This document shows, one piece after another, positions 8,871 through 16,536 of a stretch of DNA of 39,309 nt. Location of the stretch: NCBI GenBank assembly GCA_905196835.1, contig CAJJWN010000029.1, positions 1 through 39,309 on the forward strand, given 5' to 3'. The stretch comes from an uncultured Prevotella sp. GTDB lineage: Bacteria > Bacteroidota > Bacteroidia > Bacteroidales > Bacteroidaceae. Made by a program: the position numbers and the translations under genes. The notes under the pieces were generated by a model that saw nothing but the letters and a program-made list of their open reading frames with translations, was not told the DNA's origin and ran no database searches. Positions within the stretch are counted from its first letter, which is position 1; the number at the start of each line of letters is the position of its first letter.

Positions 8871-8997
8871 CACCCTTTGTAGGGACATAATTCATTATGT
8901 CCGCACGCCTTGAAAAGGCGTATAAATCATTTATTTACAATGAAATACGTTCTTTCAGAACGTGCGGACATAATGAATTATGTCCCTACAAAGGGTG
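8871..8997. repeat. MITE-like element with perfect 37-bp inverted repeats
   Basis: The left arm (8871-8907, starting CACCCTTTGTAGGGACATAA) is an exact complement of the right arm (8961-8997). It is the longest-armed copy of the family also at 5151-5268; the centre again has GTTCTTTCAGAAC. It ends only 17 bp before the RNase H start and is in frame with it, so a spurious 35-codon extension of that gene reads through it. Confidence 0.85.
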
Positions 8998-9014
8998 TTC
9001 CCAATATTATAATA

Positions 9015-9476
9015 ATGCCTTTGACAGACGTTCCTGATTATAGAAATGATACTGTGCTGATGCTTCCGCCCGAGGTTTCGGCCGACGCACTGGCCGTGGA
9101 CGCGGCGTGCAGCGGCAATCCGGGCAAGATGGAGTACCGCGGAGTGGACCTTGCCACTGGCGCGCAGGTGTTCCATTATGGCCCGGTGTACGGCACTAAC
9201 AACATCGGCGAGTTCCTTGCCATAGTGCACGCGCTGGCCCTTATGGAGCAGAAAGGCGTCAGGAAGACCATTTACAGCGACAGCTTCACGGCGATAACGT
9301 GGGTCAGGAAGATGCAGTGCAAGACCAAGCTGGAGCTTAACCCCAAGACCGCCGCGCTGCACGAGGTAATCCGCCGCGCTGAGGCATGGCTCAAGACGCA
9401 CCAGTTCCGCGTGCCAATCGTACAGTGGGACACGCGCCGGTGGGGCGACATACCGGCCGACTTCGGGCGGAAGTGA
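9015..9476 (+). CDS. Ribonuclease H family protein
   Basis: This is probably an RNase HI-type endonuclease that cuts the RNA strand of RNA-DNA hybrids using two metal ions. The 153-residue product keeps the carboxylate layout: Asp29 in VDAACSGNPG, Glu66 in NNIGEFLAIVHAL, Asp89 in IYSDSFTAITW and a C-terminal Asp (145 or 149) in GDIPADFGRK. Bacteroidetes homologues often carry an N-terminal viroplasmin-like domain; it is absent here, replaced by about 25 unplaced residues. The frame is open upstream to 8910, but that part translates the inverted-repeat element, so ATG 9015 is chosen. The regulatory region has apparently been displaced by the repeat. Confidence 0.85.
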   Translation: MPLTDVPDYRNDTVLMLPPEVSADALAVDAACSGNPGKMEYRGVDLATGAQVFHYGPVYGTNNIGEFLAIVHALALMEQKGVRKTIYSDSFTAITWVRKMQCKTKLELNPKTAALHEVIRRAEAWLKTHQFRVPIVQWDTRRWGDIPADFGRK

Positions 9477-9645
9477 CGGTCAGTTCATAATTTACAATTC
9501 ACAATTCATAATTGAAAGTTGGTTCAAAACCGCTTATATTGAACATGTCTTGTTTCCCGGCTTCTGCCAGCAAGGCATTTGTCTTTAACTCCTTAGCGAA
9601 CGAAGTGAGCGTTTACTCCTTTATTACTTTATTACTGAAAAAACA

Positions 9646-10203
9646 ATGACCGAATTTGAAAAGATGCGCAGCCAGGAGCTGTACGACTTCTCCGACGCGG
9701 AAATCTACGCCAGCCTGAAGCACGCCAAGGAAGCCTGCACGCGGCTCAACGCGATGACAATCAACGACGACGGCTACCGCGCGGCCATAGAAGACCTTAT
9801 ACCCGGCATCCCGGCGGACAGCGTCGTCTGCCCGCCCTTCCACTGCGACCACGGCCACGGCATCAGGATAGGCCGCAACGTGTTCGTCAACTACAACGTG
9901 ACGATGCTCGATGGCGGCATGATTACCATTGGTGACAACTGCCTGATAGGCCCCAACTGCCAGCTCTACACGCCGCAGCACCCCATGGACTACGTGCTGC
10001 GCCGCCGCTCCGTGGAGACGGCTTACCCCATAACCATAGGCGAAGACACGTGGCTGGGCGGCGGAGTGGTGGTGTGCCCCGGCGTAACGATAGGCAAGCG
10101 GTGCGTCATCGGGGCAGGCAGCGTGGTTACGAAGGACATACCCGACGACTGCGTGGCCGCCGGAAACCCGGCCAGGGTGATACGGAAAATGAATAATGAA
10201 TAA
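9646..10203 (+). CDS. Sugar O-acetyltransferase (maltose/galactoside acetyltransferase family)
   Basis: This acetyl-CoA-dependent transferase has a left-handed beta-helix of hexapeptide repeats. The 185-residue protein has the N-terminal Mac cap (SQELYDFSDAEIYASLKHAK, residues 7-60) and the helix (FHCDHGHGIRIGRNVFVNYN to GAGSVVTKDIPDDCVAAGNP). The catalytic His is likely in YTPQHPMD, as in the LacA/Maa family. The true substrate may be any sugar or a cell-surface glycan unit. The last codons run into the AT-rich repeat GAATAATGAATAATG. Originally the tyrosine phosphatase gene began 84 bp downstream; the integrated element now separates them. Confidence 0.92.
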   Translation: MTEFEKMRSQELYDFSDAEIYASLKHAKEACTRLNAMTINDDGYRAAIEDLIPGIPADSVVCPPFHCDHGHGIRIGRNVFVNYNVTMLDGGMITIGDNCLIGPNCQLYTPQHPMDYVLRRRSVETAYPITIGEDTWLGGGVVVCPGVTIGKRCVIGAGSVVTKDIPDDCVAAGNPARVIRKMNNE

Positions 10204-10206
10204 TGT

Positions 10207-10266
10207 AAAATGAATAATGAATGGTGGAAAAATGAGTTTAACCATAAATTTTTCATTATTCATTTT
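10207..10266. terminator. AT-rich hairpin after the acetyltransferase gene
   Basis: AAAATGAATAATGAA (10207-10221) and TTCATTATTCATTTT (10252-10266) are exact complements around a 30-nt loop and are followed by T-rich sequence. It fits a weak terminator, but such words are common low-complexity filler in these genomes. Confidence 0.4.
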
Positions 10267-10286
10267 TAATTTTTAATTTGAAGAAT

Positions 10287-10322
10287 ATGGAAATCTTGTT
10301 CGTCTGCCTCGGAAATAAATAG
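10287..10322 (+). pseudogene. Orphaned 5' stub of the low-molecular-weight phosphatase gene
   Basis: ATG at 10287 begins an 11-codon frame reading MEILFVCLGNK then stop. Residues ILFVCLGN are the start of the phosphatase P-loop that is intact at 19052-19076 (KILFVCLGNICRS). The identical bases GTCTGCCTCGG lie at 10302-10312 and 19061-19071. The stub is therefore the native start of the gene, cut off when the mobile element inserted; the stop comes from element DNA. Confidence 0.8.
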
Positions 10323-10377
10323 AAAAATGTAAATAATTTATATATCGCTGAAATAAAGGAAGTTCAGATTTATTTCT

Positions 10378-10385
10378 TATCTTTG
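10378..10385 (+). promoter_or_regulatory. Integrase promoter -7 box TATCTTTG
   Basis: A perfect TAnnTTTG match 67 bp before the integrase ATG. The bases directly after it (CAATGTAAACCAAACATA) are repeated at the other end of the element, so the recombinase or an excision factor binding there could regulate integrase transcription. Confidence 0.65.
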
Positions 10386-10403
10386 CAATGTAAACCAAAC
10401 ATA
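10386..10403. repeat. 18-bp terminal direct repeat, left copy
   Basis: CAATGTAAACCAAACATA is identical to 18991-19008. Further GTAAAC words follow (ATGTAAACCACAAGGTAAAC at 10420-10439). Their position just inside both element ends suggests binding sites for the recombinase arm domain or a directionality factor. An alternative view is that these are the attachment cores themselves. Confidence 0.65.
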
Positions 10404-10452
10404 GGTTTTACGCCGTAAAATGTAAACCACAAGGTAAACTAAAAACAAGGAT

Positions 10453-12030
10453 ATGAAACGCAATCTGCCTACTATTTCAGCGATACTTTACACTTCAAAG
10501 ACGCTTGCCAACGGTGAGCATCCTATTATGCTACGTGTCTGCTACAATGGCAAGCGCAAGTATAAAAGTATGGGTATATCTTGCAAGCCTCAAGAGTGGA
10601 GCGATGACAAACAGCGTGTAAAAGGCAAGCGTGCGAACAGCCTTAACCCTATTATCACAAAGGAATTGGCCGATGCACAGAATTATGTTTTGTCTTTGGA
10701 AGGCAAAGAGGATTACTCTGCCTCAACGATAGTTGCCGATTTACAGAAAACAGCACCTACAAGATTGACTTTATTCTCTCTGTTTGAAGAAAGGATTAAA
10801 TTCTTCAAGATAGAAAAAGGCAAGTATAATACAGCTACAGGATATAGGACTTTGCTCAACCGTATAAAGAAATACACCAATGGCAAGGATTTAGAGTTGT
10901 TTGAGGTGACAACAAATTGGCTTCGGTCGTTTGAAGAATATCTGCGCTGCCACTATGTAGACAATTCAATCCGAAAGTTCTTTGATTGTTTCCAAGCTAT
11001 CTTCAACTATGCCATAACTAAGGAGTATGTTAAAGAAACTCCGTTTACGACTTTTCAGTTTAGTAAGAAGCTGAATTGTCAAACAAGGAAACGAGCGTTG
11101 ACATTGCAGGAGATAACTTCTTTGATGATGTACTATCTTGAAAGATACGGTAAATTGGGGATAGAAAATAATGATGTGTACGGTGAGCTTAAAGAAAAGC
11201 AATATTGGGTTAATCAAAAGTTTAAATTAAGAGGGACAAATAAATTAACTCCTATCAATGCCGAACAATTTTCTCTTGCTTTATTCCTTTGCAGCTACCA
11301 TTTTCAGGGAATGGCACTTGTTGACCTTGCCAATTTGAAAAAGAAAGATATACATTTAATTCAAGTGACAGACAGAAATAAGTTTGTGAAAGATTCGGCA
11401 GAACATAATTACGATTATGCCATGTCTCATTTAAGAAAATTGTTATGCTATGAAATAAATATAACGAGGCATAAAACGACACATCCAACAAGAGTTATTG
11501 TAGATGCTCGTTATCTTATACCGTACTTAAATCCGTTTGGAAGTTATATTGATGATGGCGATGATTTGGATGAGGACGAATTAGAAGATTATTTGTTTCC
11601 GATTTTCGATAAAGACGATGATACGGAGGAAAAGAAATTTGGCCGTATGACCTATATGAATTATTTGGTAAACGTCAATCTGAAACGCATTGCCAAACGC
11701 TTAGGATTTGCAGAGGGAATAACTTTCTACACCGCAAGGCATAGCTACGCTTCGGCTCTTTATCATGCAAATGTGCCAATGGGTTTAATTGCACAAAATA
11801 TGGGACGCAATCCTGCTGAAATAGAAACCTATCTGAAAGAGTTTGATGTAGAGAACATTTACAAGGCTAACGAGAAAGCACTAATCACAGGCCAAGAGGA
11901 TTATTTAAGGATTACAGAGAAGCAAAAGCAAGCACAAAGGGACAAAACAAGAAAGGAATTGGAAGAAAAAGGAGAATTTGATACATTGAAGATGCTTGAG
12001 AATTGGTGGCGATTTATGGATGAGCATTGA
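10453..12030 (+). CDS. int: Site-specific tyrosine recombinase (element integrase)
   Basis: Of 525 residues, the N-terminal part holds the Bacteroidetes arm-binding domain (SAILYTSKTLANGEHPIMLR to about 100), then a SAM-like core-binding domain (about 125-225) and a catalytic domain (about 230-480). Seen catalytic residues are Arg429-His430 in YTARHSYAS and the nucleophile Tyr460 in AEIETYLKEF. The usual first Arg before GM..vDl is Gln285 (SYHFQGMALVDLA), and the usual Leu-Gly-His is MGR, so the active site is non-canonical. A very acidic insert (DDGDDLDEDELEDY, about 370-385) precedes the final helices. It lies next to the left end, as expected for the enzyme that integrates and excises the element. 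Confidence 0.93.
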   Translation: MKRNLPTISAILYTSKTLANGEHPIMLRVCYNGKRKYKSMGISCKPQEWSDDKQRVKGKRANSLNPIITKELADAQNYVLSLEGKEDYSASTIVADLQKTAPTRLTLFSLFEERIKFFKIEKGKYNTATGYRTLLNRIKKYTNGKDLELFEVTTNWLRSFEEYLRCHYVDNSIRKFFDCFQAIFNYAITKEYVKETPFTTFQFSKKLNCQTRKRALTLQEITSLMMYYLERYGKLGIENNDVYGELKEKQYWVNQKFKLRGTNKLTPINAEQFSLALFLCSYHFQGMALVDLANLKKKDIHLIQVTDRNKFVKDSAEHNYDYAMSHLRKLLCYEINITRHKTTHPTRVIVDARYLIPYLNPFGSYIDDGDDLDEDELEDYLFPIFDKDDDTEEKKFGRMTYMNYLVNVNLKRIAKRLGFAEGITFYTARHSYASALYHANVPMGLIAQNMGRNPAEIETYLKEFDVENIYKANEKALITGQEDYLRITEKQKQAQRDKTRKELEEKGEFDTLKMLENWWRFMDEH

Positions 12031-12235
12031 AGAAAAAACATTCAAAATCCTTATATTATAAAGGAAAATGAATGTTTGTGGAGGCTTAATATCTGAAAAT
12101 GTTTCGTATAATGCGATATATCAGCGATTTACGCAAAAATGAGATATTCACTTCTGATTGTTTCTGAATATATAGACACAAAAGAAAAGGTTGGCCGTAG
12201 TTGGCCAACCTATCTACTTCAACAATGTCACTTAT

Positions 12236-12840
12236 TTAAATTGCGTGTTGCTCATCATCTAACGGTGCTTTCAATGTTCCATTTACGATGACGCTTTTGT
12301 GTGAACTCATATAATCATAAAGTTCGCAATTCTTAAACTCAAGTTCTATGTATTCGCCTTCTTTATAATCATTTACAATTAGGTTGCCACTTTTTATAGC
12401 ATAATATGTGAAGTAATCGCCATTAGGGGAATAGATATTTCCGACAATGCCAACTAGTTCTTCGTTTTCATAAGGATTGGTAAATTTCCATGCTTCTTCT
12501 TCACACAAATCTATGCCATTCCTAAGAGAGTAACCTAAATTTTTATCTGTCGGTATTGTTATGTCGAAATAAGACTCCATATATCTATAGTGTAAACAGA
12601 TATTGCGATATTCTCGATACCGTCTGTTGATGGTATTTCCAAAGGGCCGCCACTAATAAAAATAGAGTTGTTACCAAACAAACTTTCTCCATCAAAGGTA
12701 AGATTGCAGTAATAGGTACTCACACTTACGGTTGGGTCTTTTGGAGTTGTAGGATCGTCCTCATCGTCACTACAAGCAAAGAACGTGAAAGACGAAATGG
12801 CCATCAAAGCCACCATGAACTGATAAAGACGCTTTTTCAT
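12236..12840 (-). pseudogene. Lipoprotein gene, probably frameshifted
   Basis: Two reading frames on the minus strand overlap by 22 bases. The first (12559-12840, 93 residues) has a lipoprotein signal, MAISSFTFFAC at about residue 23, an acidic run SDDEDDPTTP, and an immunoglobulin-like start. The second (12236-12580, 114 residues, from MESYFDITIPTDKN) lacks a signal but reads as the natural continuation and is open upstream of its ATG. A one-base change in the run TATAGATATATGG near 12580 would join them into about 200 residues. It may be a true frameshift, a sequencing error or programmed slippage. It is the last gene of an operon with the two zinc-ribbon genes. Confidence 0.6.
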
Positions 12841-12869
12841 GTTTTTTTAATTTAAATTAAGAACTCTCT

Positions 12870-13937
12870 TTATTCGCTTATTTTTTTCATATACTTGTAA
12901 ATTCTACGATATTCATTACCTTCTTTTATATATTTGCGGTCGGGGACAATCAACACTTTCTTATCAAAGTCTATGTCTATGCCTTTTCCACCATCTTTGA
13001 AATAATAAATGAAATACCCTTCTCCTTCATCTTTGTATTGCCAAGTCCCTTCGTATTTATAGGTGAAATCACTGCCATAGTCTCTTGTTGCCACTTTCAA
13101 CTTATTTCCTTTTATTGTTATTTCAGCATAGATGCAATCTGTATGAGATGGATTTCTATCTTCATCAAAATGATATATCCATGTACCTTGCAACCAAGAT
13201 GGGCCTTGCTGCGAAGTATTTAGATTCTCGCTTCTGTTATAGCTTAATGATACTTTTAACTCTTTGTCGCCATCTTTAGCATAGCCTTTCAACGAATGAC
13301 TATTTACACAAATACGGAAAGAGTTATTTCCATCTTTACCGATAAAAATCAAGTCATTATCGGAAACTCTACCATCCATTCGTATCTTTCCACCCAAATC
13401 CACATTTGTATAAATGCAATTCATTAGTATGCTTCCGCTTTTATCAAACGACAATTCAATAGGGTATGTGCCGTTTGCATCCGTCATTGAGCCATAGAGA
13501 GTTATGTTTTCCAATACTTCTGTTGCGCATGAATCAGATGCAACAAAGTCGTTATTTTCAGTTGAAACAGCCAAAGAATCTGAAGGTAATTCGTCTTGCT
13601 TGATTGCTTCCGTGTCGGCAATGACCGTTGTATCTTGCGATTGACTGTTTGTGCCGTTTTTACCGTTGCCGTTTAGCACAGCAAACAATACGCCACATCC
13701 GATAATAACAACTACAACAATAGCAATTATAATACCTTTCTTACTGCCTCTTTGTTGAGGTTGAGGCTCGTTGTTGACAACATCTTTTTTCTCTGCCTCC
13801 GTTGTAGAATGGGTTTCTACGGATTGTTTAGATTGTTCTTGCTCCATTGACAAGCGCACAGAGTAGCCACATTTAGGGCAATTTTCGGCTTTTGTGGAAA
13901 CCATTTGCCCACAGCCCTTACATTTTATTAGTGCCAT
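12870..13937 (-). CDS. Zinc-ribbon membrane-anchored protein of unknown function
   Basis: Of 355 residues, a short zinc ribbon has four cysteines (Cys6, 9, 20, 23; CKGCG and CPKCG). A charged linker of about 40 residues follows, then one transmembrane helix at about 68-88 (GIIIAIVVVVIIGCGVLFAV) and an exported C-terminal region. That region contains two beta-rich parts (about 140-230, NITLYGSMTDANGTYPIELS; about 240-350, WLQGTWIYHFDED), the second resembling a lipocalin-like or META-like small barrel. The zinc ribbon matches that of the next gene upstream in spacing. The start of this gene is 12 bp from that gene's stop, so they are one operon. Function is not known; a membrane stress sensor or scaffold is only a guess. 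Confidence 0.78.
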   Translation of the reverse strand: MALIKCKGCGQMVSTKAENCPKCGYSVRLSMEQEQSKQSVETHSTTEAEKKDVVNNEPQPQQRGSKKGIIIAIVVVVIIGCGVLFAVLNGNGKNGTNSQSQDTTVIADTEAIKQDELPSDSLAVSTENNDFVASDSCATEVLENITLYGSMTDANGTYPIELSFDKSGSILMNCIYTNVDLGGKIRMDGRVSDNDLIFIGKDGNNSFRICVNSHSLKGYAKDGDKELKVSLSYNRSENLNTSQQGPSWLQGTWIYHFDEDRNPSHTDCIYAEITIKGNKLKVATRDYGSDFTYKYEGTWQYKDEGEGYFIYYFKDGGKGIDIDFDKKVLIVPDRKYIKEGNEYRRIYKYMKKISE

Positions 13938-13949
13938 AATAGTTTTGCA

Positions 13950-14492
13950 TTAAATGAAGTTAGACGGCTCGCCATAGTCATTTACTCCTTCATCGGACTT
14001 TTTGCAGAGAAAGAAAATTTCTACAATAGGTATCAATACCCACCATCCACTTCTGTTTATATCATGCAACCTACGCACAGAAACAGCCAAGAAAGGAATG
14101 AAGCCAATTATAATATAAAGAGAAAGTATAAAGAATGGATTACCTATGCCAAAGCTGACAAAGGAAAAGAATTCTCGTCTTGTTGCGCGGCCACTGAATG
14201 TTGCGAATTTTTTTGTAAAGCATTTCCACCATACGGTAATAGTCTCCCACCATAATGCACCAACTTCATAGATACGTTGTGCCAAATCAAATTTGCTGCC
14301 ACGAAAGACTTTGTAAAATTCGCACGACCAAAACAATTCCGAAACAGTTTTATAAGAATCGTCTTGTTGTGACTGCGGCATATCTTGTGCCGTTGTTTCT
14401 GTTTGTTGCTCAATAGGACATCCGCAATTAGGACAAGCCTTTGCGCCATTTGGAATGATTGAGCCGCATTCCTCACATCTTATTTCTGCCAT
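13950..14492 (-). CDS. Zinc-ribbon DUF805-like membrane protein
   Basis: Of 180 residues, the N-terminal zinc ribbon (Cys6, 9, 20, 23; CEECG and CPNCG) is followed by a linker and a DUF805-type membrane domain at about residues 90-180. Signature phrases are SGRATRREFFSFVSFG, VSVRRLHDINRSGWWVLIP and a final GVNDYGEPSNF. DUF805 proteins are small multi-spanning membrane proteins without a known function. Here at least two hydrophobic segments are present, fewer than in full-length members. It heads a leftward operon with the genes at 12870 and 12559. The shared ribbon in two neighbouring membrane proteins suggests a working pair. Confidence 0.82.
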   Translation of the reverse strand: MAEIRCEECGSIIPNGAKACPNCGCPIEQQTETTAQDMPQSQQDDSYKTVSELFWSCEFYKVFRGSKFDLAQRIYEVGALWWETITVWWKCFTKKFATFSGRATRREFFSFVSFGIGNPFFILSLYIIIGFIPFLAVSVRRLHDINRSGWWVLIPIVEIFFLCKKSDEGVNDYGEPSNFI

Positions 14493-14524
14493 ATCTGCAA
14501 TAAATTACCGTTGCATCTATGGCC

Positions 14525-14824
14525 CTAAGATGCTATTTTATTATAAATTTTGAGGCATAAGAAAGAAAAGTGAGGCCACCATTCCACCTCATCCACCGTG
14601 TAGGGCTTCGACTCCCTTGTAATATAGATAAGGAGAACGGACAAGCCCCACTTTGGAGGGTATATCGTTAGACAATATACGCACACCAAAGAGAGCGTCC
14701 TTCTCATCTTATTCTGATATTACCATACGGTGAGTTGTCGAAGTTCACACGGTCAGAATAAGCGAAAATGCGCTTTCTTTCAATATGTCCGTACTTGCTT
14801 TGCGCTAAGTACGTCACAAAGATA
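14525..14824 (-). ncRNA. Candidate structured RNA with its own promoter
   Basis: On the minus strand a -7 box TATCTTTG (14817-14824) is followed by a stem-loop with GTACTT/AAGTAC ends (14791-14812), an AAGCG/CGCTT hairpin near 14760-14777, and a 10-bp inverted repeat CTTATTCTGA/TCAGAATAAG (14753-14762 with 14708-14717) enclosing a smaller GTGA/TCAC stem. The only frame below it is a 60-codon one (14525-14707) with no recognisable features. It could be an sRNA, a leader, or a plasmid-type countertranscript. The 3' end is not visible, so the left limit is nominal. Confidence 0.35.
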
Positions 14825-14877
14825 GCGATTTTCAAGAGAAGAACGCTCGTTTTCCTTAAAATAAATTATCCTAATGG

Positions 14878-15477
14878 CTAAAAATCAAGCAAATCATACG
14901 TTTCTAACAATTCTTTTTCTCGTAATCCAAGATATATTTTTGTGACAGCTATATTGGAATGATTAAACAACTCTGAAAGTTTTATCAACGCCATGTTTGC
15001 GTTTTCTCCGCTGCTTTCATAGACTTTTCGCCCAAACGTTTTGCGCATACTATGTGTGCTAAAATGCTCAATTTTGAGATTATATTTTTTCTTGATTTCC
15101 TTAAATAATATGTTGATTCTTTGTGTGCTATATACTACTTTCTTTTGAGATAAAAAGCACTTTTCATCGTCATTTGTGATATGCAAAGCGTCATGACATT
15201 GTTTGATATGCTGCTGAAAATCAAAATTTATCTTTACCGTTCTGCGCTTGTTCGTCTTTTTCTCATTGAGAGTAAATTTGTTATCATCTAATAGCATAGA
15301 CCATGTTAAAGTGAGTATGTCCGAAATGCGCAGTCCGAAGAAACAGCCGCAGCCGATAAGAAGCGACATACGGTAGTTGCCATCTCTATATAGTTTTCTG
15401 ATTAAGGACAACATTACATCCCATTCCATATAGTCCGAAGTCTGATATTTGTGTATTGCTTGCTTCATAACATTCAA
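14878..15477 (-). CDS. Minimal tyrosine recombinase (catalytic domain only)
   Basis: A 199-residue protein with a complete tyrosine-recombinase active site: Arg50 in FGLRISDILTLTW, a Lys in the beta-hairpin (NEKKTNKRR), His142 and Arg145 in THSMRKTFGR, His173 in LFNHSNI and Tyr182 in KIYLGL. There is no arm-binding domain and almost no core-binding domain. Such short recombinases occur as resolvases or invertases, or as partners of a larger integrase. The order Int at the left end, minimal recombinase inside, suggests either multimer resolution of an excised circle or control of a small invertible site; no clear invertible promoter was found next to it. Confidence 0.88.
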   Translation of the reverse strand: MNVMKQAIHKYQTSDYMEWDVMLSLIRKLYRDGNYRMSLLIGCGCFFGLRISDILTLTWSMLLDDNKFTLNEKKTNKRRTVKINFDFQQHIKQCHDALHITNDDEKCFLSQKKVVYSTQRINILFKEIKKKYNLKIEHFSTHSMRKTFGRKVYESSGENANMALIKLSELFNHSNIAVTKIYLGLREKELLETYDLLDF

Positions 15478-15579
15478 ATTTGCTGATTGTTTCTTGTTTC
15501 TGAATATCTTTAATGTTCTACCGTATGTAAGTTGCTTATTTTCAACGCATATTCAAATCTGTGGAGAAAGTGAATATTG

Positions 15580-15897
15580 TTATGCAGCCATCTTTTGGCC
15601 ATTTTCTGATGGAAGTATTATTGCCATCAATTCAGCTTTTTTCACTTCATATTGCTTGTTGGCTTCTTCGTTTCGGACGAAGAGATTGGCGTGTACGTTC
15701 TCATAAGTTGCAACCCATAAATCACGCAAAGCCTTTCTTATGCTTGCGTCAGAAATAGTAGCAACCAATTCAACGAAATATCTCATATTTCCACGTGCAT
15801 AGTCAATAGATGGATGTGAATAATCCGCCATCATCCAATACCAATCATGTTTTTTCATTGTTTCCAATGCCTTATAGATAGTCTCCATCGTTGCCAT
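15580..15897 (-). CDS. Hypothetical small element protein
   Basis: A 105-residue protein with mainly helical, soluble composition: a Trp/Tyr-rich N-terminal part (MKKHDWYWMMADYSHPSIDY) and a longer amphipathic helix (RKALRDLWVATYENVHANLF). I recognise no domain. It has a strong matching promoter (-33 TTTG at 15967-15970 and -7 TATCTTTG at 15939-15946), nearly identical to that of the next small gene at 16069. This suggests shared regulation, perhaps in element maintenance. Coding status rests on length, promoter and codon use typical of the element. Confidence 0.68.
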   Translation of the reverse strand: MATMETIYKALETMKKHDWYWMMADYSHPSIDYARGNMRYFVELVATISDASIRKALRDLWVATYENVHANLFVRNEEANKQYEVKKAELMAIILPSENGQKMAA

Positions 15898-15938
15898 ACC
15901 TTATTTTATTGTTTTTATTTCGTTTCTTATTTACATTA

Positions 15939-15970
15939 CAAAGATAGGCATATATTTAATTATAGCCAAA
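15939..15970 (-). promoter_or_regulatory. Bacteroidetes promoter with conserved 20-nt spacer
   Basis: On the minus strand TTTG (15967-15970), a 20-nt spacer, then TATCTTTG (15939-15946): the ideal -33/-7 arrangement. The spacer GCTATAATTAAATATATGCC is shared almost base for base with the promoter at 16445-16476 and contains a GGCTA/TATGCC half-site pattern, so an operator may overlap it. Confidence 0.75.
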
Positions 15971-16068
15971 TCATTAGGCCTAAAGTATGCTAAAGCCGAA
16001 TGTTTTTTTGCTTGACAGTCAACAAGATAAAAAAGGATGCCGCAAGCTGACACCCTTTGTAATTTGAA

Positions 16069-16398
16069 TTAAAAGACCTCAACCAAAGATTCCCATCTGA
16101 AACTTCGCCAAGCCCCTTTCTCTACATCGAAATATGCTGTTGTGCAATAGTTCTCTCTGCTTTCTCCGTTGCCATTTGTCTTAGCTTTTGCAAGATTCTT
16201 TTGCGTTGTACCCCAACATTCTCTTAACTCTCCATTTTTCTTGATGAAAGTGAAGTGAGCAATGCCATTTTGAAGTTTTGATTTCAAATTCTCTATCATT
16301 AGAGCTTTCATTACCCCCATTTCATCGGACTTTGTGCGGTTGGCGATTACTGTTGCCCTTACTGCTGTTGTGCCTTTAACTACGATTGCTTGTATCAT
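16069..16398 (-). CDS. SH3-like beta-barrel protein (DUF2693-type)
   Basis: A 109-residue protein whose C-terminal half (FTFIKKNGELRECWGTTQKN and YFDVEKGAWRSFRWESLV) resembles the short SH3-like beta-barrel family annotated as DUF2693 in Bacteroidetes mobile elements. In that family the phrase 'K.G..Re..GT' is followed by a variable loop and 'yfD...aWRsFr'. The function is unknown; single-strand or nucleoprotein binding is possible. The promoter at 16445-16476 is a near copy of the one upstream of the 15580 gene, so both small genes are likely co-regulated. Confidence 0.75.
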   Translation of the reverse strand: MIQAIVVKGTTAVRATVIANRTKSDEMGVMKALMIENLKSKLQNGIAHFTFIKKNGELRECWGTTQKNLAKAKTNGNGESRENYCTTAYFDVEKGAWRSFRWESLVEVF

Positions 16399-16444
16399 AA
16401 CTTTATTTGTTTAATTGTGAATGATTTATTTCCTTTACCCACTG

Positions 16445-16476
16445 CAAATATAGGCATATATTAAATAATAGCCAAA
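16445..16476 (-). promoter_or_regulatory. Second promoter with the same conserved spacer
   Basis: On the minus strand TTTG (16473-16476), a 20-nt spacer GCTATTATTTAATATATGCC, then TATATTTG (16445-16452). It differs from the promoter at 15939-15970 at only a few positions, including within the spacer where no constraint is expected from the polymerase alone. Confidence 0.75.
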
Positions 16477-16536
16477 TATCTACAGCTAAAGAAAACTAAA
16501 GTATAGGCAAATATGCAATATATGAATGAAAAAGAT

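Noticed and set aside
8910..9014. Upstream start for the RNase H gene
   Set aside because: The extra 35 codons translate the inverted-repeat element (8871-8997); the RNase H fold begins after Met 9015.
14525..14707. 60-codon minus-strand frame
   Set aside because: No domain, and it lies under a chain of hairpins after a promoter; a structured RNA is a better, though uncertain, reading.
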